Positions 1-8,239 of a DNA stretch of 64,000 nt are shown here, in pieces. Positions within the stretch are counted from its first letter, which is position 1. Every line of letters begins with the position of its first letter. Under the pieces are notes generated by a model. That model made no database searches, was not told where the DNA came from, and saw nothing but the letters and a program-made list of their open reading frames with translations. Both the position numbers and the translations under genes were made by a program. Origin of the DNA: Rhizobiales bacterium 62-47 (GTDB taxonomy: Bacteria; Pseudomonadota; Alphaproteobacteria; Rhizobiales; Xanthobacteraceae); the NCBI GenBank assembly GCA_001899255.1, contig MKVX01000020.1:62001-126000 (forward strand), given 5' to 3'.

Positions 1-18
1 ATGCCCGTGACATGACAT

Positions 19-45
19 GGAAGGCGGCGGCGAACGCCGCCTTCC
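19..45 (+). repeat. Perfect 11-bp hairpin ahead of urtB
   Basis: The arms GGAAGGCGGCG (19-29) and CGCCGCCTTCC (35-45) pair perfectly around a 5-base loop. There is no T-run after it, so it looks like an intercistronic mRNA-stabilising or attenuating hairpin between an off-window urtA and urtB rather than a full terminator. It also argues that urtB starts downstream of it. Bases 1-18 give no recognisable coding end. Confidence 0.6.
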
Positions 46-68
46 GCTTCTTCCGCCGAGGTATCGCC

Positions 69-1706
69 GTGCCGTTCAATTCCACGATCCGTCGTTGTAT
101 CGCCCGTTTGCTGAAGCAAGCATCTGCCATCGCTGCGCTTGCCATCGTCGCGTGCACGACAATTCACGCACAGGCGACGTCCTTCGACGATGCCGTGGCG
201 CTGTTCGCGGCGCGCTCCTTCGCCGATTCCGAACAAGCCGTTGGCCAGCTTCAGATCAGCGGCAATCCGCAGGCCTATTCCATCATCAGCGCTCTGCGCG
301 ATGGCCGACTCTATGCCGATGACGATACCAAGAAGGTTTTCATCAAGGCCGCCGACGGCAAGATCACCGATGCCGCGACAGGTCAGCCCGTTGCGACTAT
401 GCCTGATGTGGCCGGTGTCGTGCGGCTGAACAATCGGCTGCGCCGGACTGTCGAAGCTGCGCTGGGTAACCTGACCTTGCTGTCGCCAGATGTGACGACA
501 CGCCTGCAGGCCGCGCAGTCGGTGTTCAAGAACCATGACTCCGCCGCGCTGCCGTTGGTCGATGCCGCGCTCAAGACAGAAACCAACGAGACGGTGAAAC
601 GCGCGCTGGCCGTCGCCCGTGCAGCAATCGTGCTGTTCAAGTCGGACGCCAGCGAAGCGGAAAAGCTCGATGCTGTCGCCGCCGTCAAGGCACGCGGCGA
701 TCAGGAGGCGCTGGCGCTGCTGTCGAGCCTGCCCGGCGATCTGTCGCCCGCAGTGGCGCGCGGCGCGACGAGCGCCATGGCTTCGATCAAGAGCAATCTC
801 GCGCTGTGGTCGACGGTGCAGGACGCCTGGTACGGCATCTCGCTCGGCTCGGTGCTGCTGCTGGCTGCCATCGGCCTCGCCATCACCTTCGGCGTAATGG
901 GCGTCATCAATATGGCGCACGGCGAAATGGTGATGCTGGGTGCTTACACCACCTTCGTCGTTCAGGATGCCATCCGCACCTACCAGCCGGCGATGTTCAA
1001 CTACTCGCTGCTGATCGCGGTGCCGCTGGCGTTCCTCGTCGCCGGCATCATTGGCGTTCTGGTCGAACGTACTATCATTCGCTTCCTTTACGGTCGGCCG
1101 CTGGAAACCCTGCTGGCGACGTGGGGGCTTTCGCTGGTGTTGCAGCAAGCAGTGCGAACGATTTTCGGCCCGAACAACCGCGAAGTCGGCAACCCCTCCT
1201 GGATGAGCGGTGCATTCGAATTGGGCCAGATCACCATCACTTACAACCGTCTGTGGATCCTGTGCTTCTCGCTCGCCGCATTCACCATCCTGCTCGCCAT
1301 GCTGCGCTATACCCGCCTTGGCCTCGAAATGCGCGCCGTGACGCAGAACCGCCGCATGGCCGCGTCGATGGGCATTGCGACCTCGCGCGTCGATGCGCTG
1401 ACGTTCGGATTGGGTTCGGGGATTGCCGGGATCGCCGGCGTGGCACTATCTCAGATCGATAACGTCAGCCCCAACCTCGGGCAGAGCTACATCATCGATT
1501 CATTCATGGTTGTAGTGTTCGGCGGCGTCGGAAATCTGTGGGGCACGCTGGTCGGCGCCTTCACACTCGGCATTGCCAACAAATTCCTCGAACCCGTCGC
1601 GGGCGCCGTGCTCGGCAAGATCGCCATTCTGGTCCTCATCATCCTGTTTATTCAGAAGCGCCCGCGCGGCCTGTTCGCGCTCAAGGGGCGCGCGGTGGAT
1701 GCATGA
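69..1706 (+). CDS. urtB: Urea ABC transporter permease UrtB
   Basis: Inner-membrane permease of the urea-type branch of the branched-chain amino acid ABC family; it would pair with UrtC. I chose GTG at 69 because it follows a GAGG ribosome site at 57-60 and lies beyond the hairpin at 19-45; an in-frame ATG at 12 would place that hairpin in the coding region. The 545-residue product starts with a signal-like hydrophobic stretch ending ..HAQA, then a roughly 230-residue periplasmic helical region typical of UrtB, then permease segments beginning near SVLLLAAIGLAITFGVMG. The family motif INMAHGEMVMLGAY is present, and the end KRPRGLFALKGR is characteristic. urtC overlaps its stop. Confidence 0.9.
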   Translation: MPFNSTIRRCIARLLKQASAIAALAIVACTTIHAQATSFDDAVALFAARSFADSEQAVGQLQISGNPQAYSIISALRDGRLYADDDTKKVFIKAADGKITDAATGQPVATMPDVAGVVRLNNRLRRTVEAALGNLTLLSPDVTTRLQAAQSVFKNHDSAALPLVDAALKTETNETVKRALAVARAAIVLFKSDASEAEKLDAVAAVKARGDQEALALLSSLPGDLSPAVARGATSAMASIKSNLALWSTVQDAWYGISLGSVLLLAAIGLAITFGVMGVINMAHGEMVMLGAYTTFVVQDAIRTYQPAMFNYSLLIAVPLAFLVAGIIGVLVERTIIRFLYGRPLETLLATWGLSLVLQQAVRTIFGPNNREVGNPSWMSGAFELGQITITYNRLWILCFSLAAFTILLAMLRYTRLGLEMRAVTQNRRMAASMGIATSRVDALTFGLGSGIAGIAGVALSQIDNVSPNLGQSYIIDSFMVVVFGGVGNLWGTLVGAFTLGIANKFLEPVAGAVLGKIAILVLIILFIQKRPRGLFALKGRAVDA

Positions 1707-2872
1707 TGCGGCACACTTTGACTCGCTCGCTCGACCGCAGCGCGACAACCTTCCTGCTCATTGTCGCCGGTGCCGGCATCCTGTTGCCGCTCTCGAATCT
1801 GCTGTTGCCGGCGTCCTCGCCCCTGCACGTTCCCACCTACGTCATGACGCTGTTCGGCAAATACGTTTGCTACGCGGTGCTGGCGCTGTCGATCGATCTC
1901 ATCTGGGGCTATTGCGGCATCCTTTCGCTGGGCCACGGCGCATTCTTCGCGCTCGGCGGCTACGCCATGGGCATGTACCTGATGCGGCAGATCGGGCCAC
2001 GCGGTGTCTACGCCGATCCGGTCCTGCCGGATTTCATGGTGTTTCTGAATTGGAAGACACTGCCGTGGTACTGGTACGGCTTCGATATGTTCTGGTTCGC
2101 CATCTTGATGGTGGTGCTTGTGCCAAGCCTACTGGCCTTCTGCTTTGGCTGGCTGGCGTTCCGCTCGCGTGTCACCGGCGTCTACTTCTCGATCATCACG
2201 CAGGCCATGACCTATGCGCTGCTACTGGCTTTCTTCCGTAACGACTTCGGCTTCGGCGGCAACAACGGCCTGACGGATTTCAAGGATCTGCTCGGCTTCA
2301 ACGTGCAGGCATCAGGTACGCGCGCCGCGCTGTTCGCGACGAGTTGCCTGCTGCTGGCCCTCAGCTTCCTGATGTGTCGTGCGGTGGTTCGCTCGAAGCT
2401 CGGCAAAATATTGATCGCCATTCGCGACGCAGAATCCCGCACCCGATTTCTCGGCTACCGTGTCGAATCCTACAAGCTGTTCGTATTCACGCTGTCCGCC
2501 TGCATCGCGGGTCTCGCCGGCGCGCTGTATGTGCCGCAGGTCGGCATCATCAATCCGAGTGAATTCGCGCCGGGCAACTCAATCGAAGCCGTGATCTGGG
2601 TCGCCGTGGGCGGCCGCGGCACGCTGGTGGGCGCCGCACTCGGTGCCGTCGTCGTCAACTACGCCAAGACGCTGTTCACATCGGGCGCGCTCGCACCCTA
2701 CTGGCTATTCATGCTCGGCGCCCTGTTCATTTTGGTGACGCTGCTGTTGCCGAAAGGCCTTGTCGGCACCTGGTACGCCTGGCGCGAGGGAAGACAGCGA
2801 GCGGCGCTATCGCTCGACGCTGACAGCGCGGCTTTCGAAGATAGCGGCGTCAAGCCACACATGGCGGAGTGA
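1703..2872 (+). CDS. urtC: Urea ABC transporter permease UrtC
   Basis: Second permease of the urea importer, LivM-like, 389 residues with about eight to ten membrane segments. The sequence shows the family signature LSLGHGAFFALGGYAMGMY near the first third and AIRDAESRTRFLGY in the cytoplasmic loop that contacts the ATPases. I set the start at ATG 1703, which overlaps the urtB stop as ATGA and implies translational coupling; ATG at 1706 is an equal alternative. The C-terminal tail after LLPKGLVGTWY is hydrophilic, as usual. urtD begins four bases after the stop. Confidence 0.92.
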   Translation: MMRHTLTRSLDRSATTFLLIVAGAGILLPLSNLLLPASSPLHVPTYVMTLFGKYVCYAVLALSIDLIWGYCGILSLGHGAFFALGGYAMGMYLMRQIGPRGVYADPVLPDFMVFLNWKTLPWYWYGFDMFWFAILMVVLVPSLLAFCFGWLAFRSRVTGVYFSIITQAMTYALLLAFFRNDFGFGGNNGLTDFKDLLGFNVQASGTRAALFATSCLLLALSFLMCRAVVRSKLGKILIAIRDAESRTRFLGYRVESYKLFVFTLSACIAGLAGALYVPQVGIINPSEFAPGNSIEAVIWVAVGGRGTLVGAALGAVVVNYAKTLFTSGALAPYWLFMLGALFILVTLLLPKGLVGTWYAWREGRQRAALSLDADSAAFEDSGVKPHMAE

Positions 2873-2876
2873 CTCC

Positions 2877-3641
2877 ATGAGCAGCGCGATCGATCCCCGT
2901 GCGACATCGGCCATGCTCTATCTCGACGGTGTGCACGTCACGTTCGACGGCTTTCACGCCATCAACAACCTGTCGCTGACTATCGCGCCCGGCGAGATGC
3001 GCGCCATCATCGGTCCCAACGGTGCCGGCAAGACCACCATGATGGACATCATCACCGGCAAGACCAAGCCGGATGAGGGCGACGTGCTGTTCGACGGCAT
3101 TACCGATTTGACTCGTCTGGACGAAACGCAAATCGCCGAACTGGGCATCGGCCGCAAATTCCAGAAGCCCACCGTATTCGAAAGCCAGACCGTCGAGGAC
3201 AATCTGTTGCTGGCCTTGAATGCCGATCATCGCGTCCGGTCGACCTTGTTCTGGCAGCGATCGAAAGCCGACGACGCTGCGATCGATTGCGTACTCGACA
3301 CCATTCGTCTCGACAATGCGCGCCGCCAACTGGCCGGCAGCCTGTCGCACGGTCAGAAGCAATGGCTCGAAATCGGTATGCTGCTAGCGCAAGATCCCAA
3401 ATTGCTGCTGGTCGACGAACCCGTCGCCGGCATGACCGATATCGAAACACACCAGACCGCCGAACTGCTTAAGGAAATCAACCGCGACAAAACCGTCGTC
3501 GTGGTCGAGCACGACATGACGTTCGTGCGTGAACTCGGCGTCAAGGTCACCTGTCTGCACGAGGGATCGGTTTTGGCCGAAGGCAGCATCGATCAAGTTT
3601 CTGCCAACGACCGGGTCATCGAAGTCTATCTGGGTCGCTGA
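2877..3641 (+). CDS. urtD: Urea ABC transporter ATPase UrtD
   Basis: LivG-type ATP-binding subunit of 254 residues. Walker A GPNGAGKTT, signature LSHGQKQWLEIG, Walker B LLLVDEPVAGM and the switch histidine in VVEHDM are all visible. The signature reads LSHGQ rather than LSGGQ, which is usual for UrtD. The ATG at 2877 lies just after the urtC stop and leaves a normal short N-terminus; a longer upstream reading would run through the end of urtC. urtE starts three bases downstream, so the four transporter genes form one tight operon. Confidence 0.92.
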   Translation: MSSAIDPRATSAMLYLDGVHVTFDGFHAINNLSLTIAPGEMRAIIGPNGAGKTTMMDIITGKTKPDEGDVLFDGITDLTRLDETQIAELGIGRKFQKPTVFESQTVEDNLLLALNADHRVRSTLFWQRSKADDAAIDCVLDTIRLDNARRQLAGSLSHGQKQWLEIGMLLAQDPKLLLVDEPVAGMTDIETHQTAELLKEINRDKTVVVVEHDMTFVRELGVKVTCLHEGSVLAEGSIDQVSANDRVIEVYLGR

Positions 3642-3644
3642 ACC

Positions 3645-4340
3645 ATGCTTGAGGTCAAGGATATCAACCTCTATTACGGCGCCGCGCAGGCGCTCCGCAC
3701 TGTTTCGCTTGCGGCGACCGCCGGTAAGGTCACTTGCGTACTGGGCCGCAATGGGGTCGGCAAAACCAGCCTGCTGCGTGCATTGGTCGGTCAGCAGCAA
3801 ATCGCCAGCGGTGCCATCCAGTTCGACGGTGCCGATATCACATCGTTCAAGCCATATGAGCGGGCGCGACGCGGCATTTCGCTGGTGCCGCAGGGTCGCG
3901 AGATTTTCCCGTTGCTGACAGTCGGCGAAAATCTCAAGACCGGATATGCACCGCTGAAACGGCGCGACCGCAGTATTCCCGACGATGTCTTCTCACTGTT
4001 TCCGGTGCTGCAATCGATGCTGGATCGGCGCGGCGGCGATCTCTCCGGCGGCCAGCAGCAGCAACTCGCCATTGGCCGCGCGCTGGTGATGCGGCCGAAA
4101 CTCTTGCTACTGGACGAACCCACCGAAGGCATCCAACCATCGATCATCAAGGATATCGGCCGCGCCATCAGCTATCTGCGTAGTCTTGGCAACATCGCTA
4201 TCGTTCTTGTCGAGCAGTATCTCGATTTCGCCTGCGAACTCGGCGACGACTTCATCGTGATGGATCGTGGTGCAGTGAAGTATCGCTGCAACCGGGCAAC
4301 GCTCGATCCTGCCGAGATTGGGCGACAAATGGCGCTTTGA
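3645..4340 (+). CDS. urtE: Urea ABC transporter ATPase UrtE
   Basis: LivF-type ATP-binding subunit, 231 residues, the normal length. Walker A GRNGVGKTS, signature LSGGQQQQLAIGRAL and Walker B LLLLDEPTEGIQPS are intact, and VLVEQYLDFA carries the LivF/UrtE version of the H-loop region, where glutamine replaces the usual histidine. It would pair with UrtD to energise UrtB-UrtC. It is the last transporter gene; 279 bases separate it from the carboxylase, leaving room for an internal promoter. Confidence 0.92.
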   Translation: MLEVKDINLYYGAAQALRTVSLAATAGKVTCVLGRNGVGKTSLLRALVGQQQIASGAIQFDGADITSFKPYERARRGISLVPQGREIFPLLTVGENLKTGYAPLKRRDRSIPDDVFSLFPVLQSMLDRRGGDLSGGQQQQLAIGRALVMRPKLLLLDEPTEGIQPSIIKDIGRAISYLRSLGNIAIVLVEQYLDFACELGDDFIVMDRGAVKYRCNRATLDPAEIGRQMAL

Positions 4341-4356
4341 CTGTGCGGCAACAAGC

Positions 4357-4374
4357 GCGGCACCTCCCGTGCGT
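4357..4374 (+). promoter_or_regulatory. Candidate sigma-54 (-24/-12) promoter
   Basis: CGGCAC then CTCCC then GTGCG places GG at 4359-4360 and GC at 4371-4372 with exactly ten bases between, the spacing required by RpoN. It matches TGGCAC at five of six positions. Nitrogen-regulated urea genes are commonly under RpoN/NtrC, which makes the site plausible. It is about 250 bases before urea carboxylase. I saw no clear NtrC sites, so it remains a candidate. Confidence 0.3.
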
Positions 4375-4555
4375 GCATAGAGAATTCGCAAATCGCCTAA
4401 TTCATATGCAGAACATGCCAGCCGCGCATTTCGCACGCTGCGCAAGGGTTGAGCAGCGGTTGGCAATGGCCTCCTATTCCCCTGATTCATCGGGAGAACA
4501 CTGCGCGCATCCATAGAAGAGCGATTGGTACGAACTTTGCTGAAGGGATCTGGTC

Positions 4556-4627
4556 ATGATCGCAATCGTTCAGACGATTCGCGTCATGGCCCGCCGATTC
4601 ATCGCAGAGGTCGTGCCCGATGCCTAA
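4556..4627 (+). CDS. 23-residue leader ORF overlapping the carboxylase start
   Basis: ATG at 4556 is preceded by AAGGGA at about 4543-4548, a better ribosome site than that of the carboxylase. The frame reads 23 residues (MIAIVQTIRVMARRF then IAEVVPDA) and stops at TAA 4625-4627, just past the carboxylase ATG at 4620. This geometry suits translational coupling or a leader peptide. The peptide resembles a short amphipathic basic helix. It could equally be chance; no homology is claimed. Confidence 0.3.
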   Translation: MIAIVQTIRVMARRFIAEVVPDA

Positions 4628-7600
4628 GTTCAAGACTGTTCTGGTTGCCAATCGCGGAGAAATCGCCGCTCGCATCATCCGCACCCTCCGATCGATGGGC
4701 ATCCGCAGCATTGCCATCCATTCCGATCCTGATCGCGGCAGCCCCCATGTGACGCTTGCCGATGCAGCGATCCATCTGCCGGGCAATAGCGCAGCCGAAA
4801 CCTATTTGCGTGGCGATATCATCATCGCCGCAGCCAGGCAGCACGGTGTCGACGCCATCATTCCAGGCTACGGATTTCTGGCCGAGAACGCCGACTTTGC
4901 CGAACAGTGCGAAGCCTCCGGTATCAACTTCATCGGTCCGACACCCGATCAGATTCGCCGGTTTGGATTGAAGCATGCGTCGCGCGAGATCGCCGCGCGT
5001 GTCGGCGTGCCGCTCGTTCCGGGAACAGGATTGCTTGCGAGCCTGGACGAAGCGCTGACGGCCGCCAACCGGCTCGGCTATCCGGTGATGCTGAAATCGA
5101 CGGCGGGCGGCGGCGGCATTGGCCTGACTCGTTGCGCCGATGCGACGACGCTTACCGCCGCCTTTGATTCAGTGCAGCGCCTGGCACTGAATTTCTTCAA
5201 CGAACCCGGGGTCTTTCTCGAACGCTGCATCGACGACGCGCGTCACATCGAGGTGCAGATTTTCGGCGATGGCCGCGGCAAGGTGGTGGCCCTCGGCGAG
5301 CGCGACTGCTCGCTGCAGCGACGCAACCAGAAAGTCGTCGAGGAAACACCAGCGCCCAATTTTCCCGCGGCCACGCGGGCGCGCATGCTGGCCGCAGCGG
5401 AAGCGCTCGGCACCGCCGTTGACTACCGCTCGGCAGGCACGGTCGAATTCATCTATGACCACGCCCGCGACGAATTCTATTTCCTCGAGGTCAATACGCG
5501 CTTGCAGGTCGAACATCCGGTAACCGAAAGCGTGCTCGGCATCGATCTCGTCGCGTGGATGGTGCAGACCGCGGCCGGCAATCCGCCCAATCTGACCGAA
5601 CTGCCGCCCCCCAGCGGCGCGTCGATCGAAGTGCGGCTCTATGCCGAAGACCCCATCCACGATTTCCAGCCGTCGCCCGGTGTCCTGACCGATGTCGCCT
5701 TCCCCGACAACGTTCGCATCGATGGCTGGGTTGCCACCGGCACGGACGTTTCGGCCTACTACGATCCAATGCTGGCCAAGCTGATCGTCCACGGCGCCGA
5801 TCGTGCTGACGCCATAAACAGGATGAAACGCGCACTTTCAGAAACGCGATTGGCCGGCATCGCAACCAATCTCGACTATCTCCGGCAAATCATCGATTCA
5901 CCGATGTTTGCAGCAGGCGACGTCTCGACCCGCGCATTGTCACGGCTGTCGTATCGTCCGCGGGCCATCGAAGTGCTGGCACCCGGCGCGTTCACTACGG
6001 TACAGGATTATCCAGGGCGTGTGGGCCACTGGGATGTCGGCGTGCCACCGTCTGGTCCGATGGACGATTACGCCTTCCGTCTCGGCAATCGCATTGTCGG
6101 CAATGATGCTTCAGCCGCGGCACTCGAATGCACGCTTGCCGGGCCGACGCTGAAATTCCACTGCGATTCGGTGATCGCGTTGACGGGAGCCCGCGCTGAA
6201 GCCACACTGGACGGCATAGAAGTGAAGTGGTGGGAGCCGGTTTCGGTGCTCGCCGGCCAGACACTGAGCATCGGCCGCGCCACATCGGGTTGCCGGACCT
6301 ATCTCGCCGTGCAAGGCGGCATCGACGTACCGCTTTACCTCGGCAGCCGGGCGACATTCGTACTCGGCCAGTTCGGCGGGCACGCCGGGCGCACGTTACG
6401 CGTCAACGATATGCTTCCCCTCGCCTCATCTACGACCACCAGCGCCAACGCTGGCGCCGCACCGGCATCGCTTATCCCTGCCTACACCTCTGACTGGGAA
6501 GTCGGCGTGCTTTACGGACCGCACGGTGCGCCGGATTTCTTCACGGGGGACGCCATCGAGACCTTCTTCAGTACCGCATGGGAGGTGCACTACAATTCCA
6601 ATCGCCTCGGCATTCGTCTAATCGGGCCCAAGCCGACCTGGACCCGAAGCGACGGCGGCGAGGCCGGATTGCATCCATCGAACATTCATGACTGCGAATA
6701 CGCCATCGGCTCGATCAACTTCACCGGTGACATGCCGGTGATCCTGACCCGCGACGGACCAAGCCTCGGCGGCTTCGTCTGTCCGGTCACCATCGCGAAA
6801 GCGGAACTGTGGAAAGTCGGCCAGGCCAAACCCGGTGACCGCATTCGCTTCAGGCTGATGTCCTTCGACGAAGCGCTGACACTGGAGAAAGCGCAGGATC
6901 GCGCCGTCGCCGCGCTGAGGCCGATCGAACCGCCACCCGTTGAAGCACCGCTGCTTGGGCTCGCCGCTGCAGCCTCGGCGGTACTCGCGACGCTGCCGGC
7001 CAAGGGCGACCGCCCGACGGTAACGTATCGGCAGGCCGGCGACCATTACATCCTGCTTGAATACGGCCCCAACGAGCTCGATCTTCGCTACCGTTTCCGC
7101 GTCCACGCCTTGATGGAGGAACTCAAGGCCAGCCGGATCGATGGCATCCTCGAACTGTCGCCGGGTGTCCGCTCATTGCAGATCAACTACGATGGTCGCG
7201 TGTTGCATCAGAAGGAGCTGCTCCAAATCCTGCTTGCAGCCGAAGACCGCCTGCCGCCGGTCGAGACCATGAAACTGACGACGCGCGTCGTACACCTCCC
7301 GATGACGTTCGAGGATTCCGCTACCCTCGATGCAGTCAAACGTTATCGCGAAACCGTCCGCGACGAAGCCCCGTGGCTGCCGAACAACGTCGACTTCATC
7401 CAGCGCATCAACGGGCTCGCCAGCCGCGACGAAGTGCGCGACATCATCTTCAAGACCAGTTACATGGTGCTTGGACTCGGCGACGTTTATCTCGGCGCAC
7501 CGTGCGCCGTGCCGGTCGATCCGCGGCACCGTTTGCTGACATCGAAATACAATCCGGCGCGCACCTTCACCGCCGAAGGTACCGTCGGCATCGGCGGCGT

Positions 7601-8219
7601 CTACATGTGCATCTATGGCATGGACAGCCCCGGTGGCTACCAGCTCGTCGGACGCACGCTGCCGATCTGGAACAAGTTTGTGCAGAATCCCGTCTTCGCA
7701 CCGGGCGAACCGTGGCTATTGCGCTTTTTCGATCAGGTCCGTTTCTATCCGGTCGACGAAGATGAACTCGCTCGCCTGCGGGAGGATTTCCGCCAGGGTC
7801 ATGCCAGCATCCGCATCGAGGAAGAAGTCTTCGACCTCGGCGCTTACCACGCATTCCTCGAGCGTGAGGCCGATTCTATCGCTGCATTCAAAGAGCGCCA
7901 GCAGGTGGCATTCCGCGACGAGGTGTCGCGATGGCAGATCGACGGCCCGACAACCTCCGACACCGAAGTGGACGTTATCATCGAAGACGACGGTGTCGAC
8001 GGGCACCTGGTATCGTCGGACATCCATGGCAATGTCTGGAAGATTCTCGTTGAAGAAGGCCAAGCCATTGAAGCCGGTATGCCGATCGTCATCCTCGAAG
8101 CCATGAAAACCGAACTGAGCATCATCGCACCACTATCCGGCGTCGTGCGAACGCTCTATTGCCGCCCGGGCCGCCAGGTCACGACCGGCGATCGGCTATT
8201 GCTCATCGAACCCGCTTGA
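4620..8219 (+). CDS. uca: Urea carboxylase (biotin-dependent)
   Basis: Carboxylates urea to allophanate using ATP and bicarbonate (EC 6.3.4.6). The 1199-residue protein has the full bacterial layout: biotin carboxylase from residue 1 (KTVLVANRGEIAARIIR) to about 450, including HIEVQIFGDG and FLEVNTRLQVEHPVTE; a KipA/AHS2 carboxyltransferase half from about 450 to 770 (TTVQDYPGRVGHW); a KipI/AHS1 half at roughly 790-1020; and a C-terminal biotinyl domain with EAMKTE, where Lys1163 is the biotinylation site. Allophanate hydrolase follows after 20 bases. Related enzymes next to guanidine riboswitches act on guanidine, but I saw no ykkC-type element and no accessory carboxylase-associated genes, so urea is preferred. 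Confidence 0.9.
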   Translation: MPKFKTVLVANRGEIAARIIRTLRSMGIRSIAIHSDPDRGSPHVTLADAAIHLPGNSAAETYLRGDIIIAAARQHGVDAIIPGYGFLAENADFAEQCEASGINFIGPTPDQIRRFGLKHASREIAARVGVPLVPGTGLLASLDEALTAANRLGYPVMLKSTAGGGGIGLTRCADATTLTAAFDSVQRLALNFFNEPGVFLERCIDDARHIEVQIFGDGRGKVVALGERDCSLQRRNQKVVEETPAPNFPAATRARMLAAAEALGTAVDYRSAGTVEFIYDHARDEFYFLEVNTRLQVEHPVTESVLGIDLVAWMVQTAAGNPPNLTELPPPSGASIEVRLYAEDPIHDFQPSPGVLTDVAFPDNVRIDGWVATGTDVSAYYDPMLAKLIVHGADRADAINRMKRALSETRLAGIATNLDYLRQIIDSPMFAAGDVSTRALSRLSYRPRAIEVLAPGAFTTVQDYPGRVGHWDVGVPPSGPMDDYAFRLGNRIVGNDASAAALECTLAGPTLKFHCDSVIALTGARAEATLDGIEVKWWEPVSVLAGQTLSIGRATSGCRTYLAVQGGIDVPLYLGSRATFVLGQFGGHAGRTLRVNDMLPLASSTTTSANAGAAPASLIPAYTSDWEVGVLYGPHGAPDFFTGDAIETFFSTAWEVHYNSNRLGIRLIGPKPTWTRSDGGEAGLHPSNIHDCEYAIGSINFTGDMPVILTRDGPSLGGFVCPVTIAKAELWKVGQAKPGDRIRFRLMSFDEALTLEKAQDRAVAALRPIEPPPVEAPLLGLAAAASAVLATLPAKGDRPTVTYRQAGDHYILLEYGPNELDLRYRFRVHALMEELKASRIDGILELSPGVRSLQINYDGRVLHQKELLQILLAAEDRLPPVETMKLTTRVVHLPMTFEDSATLDAVKRYRETVRDEAPWLPNNVDFIQRINGLASRDEVRDIIFKTSYMVLGLGDVYLGAPCAVPVDPRHRLLTSKYNPARTFTAEGTVGIGGVYMCIYGMDSPGGYQLVGRTLPIWNKFVQNPVFAPGEPWLLRFFDQVRFYPVDEDELARLREDFRQGHASIRIEEEVFDLGAYHAFLEREADSIAAFKERQQVAFRDEVSRWQIDGPTTSDTEVDVIIEDDGVDGHLVSSDIHGNVWKILVEEGQAIEAGMPIVILEAMKTELSIIAPLSGVVRTLYCRPGRQVTTGDRLLLIEPA

Positions 8220-8239
8220 TACGATTTCCAGGACTGCCA

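Noticed and set aside
806-1462. Plus-strand frame inside urtB
   Set aside because: Out-of-frame shadow of the permease coding sequence; no start signal and an Arg/His-rich composition.
4341-4619. Guanidine (ykkC / mini-ykkC) riboswitch upstream of the carboxylase
   Set aside because: I looked for paired ACGR-loop hairpins and the ykkC conserved segments and saw none; a covariance search would be decisive.
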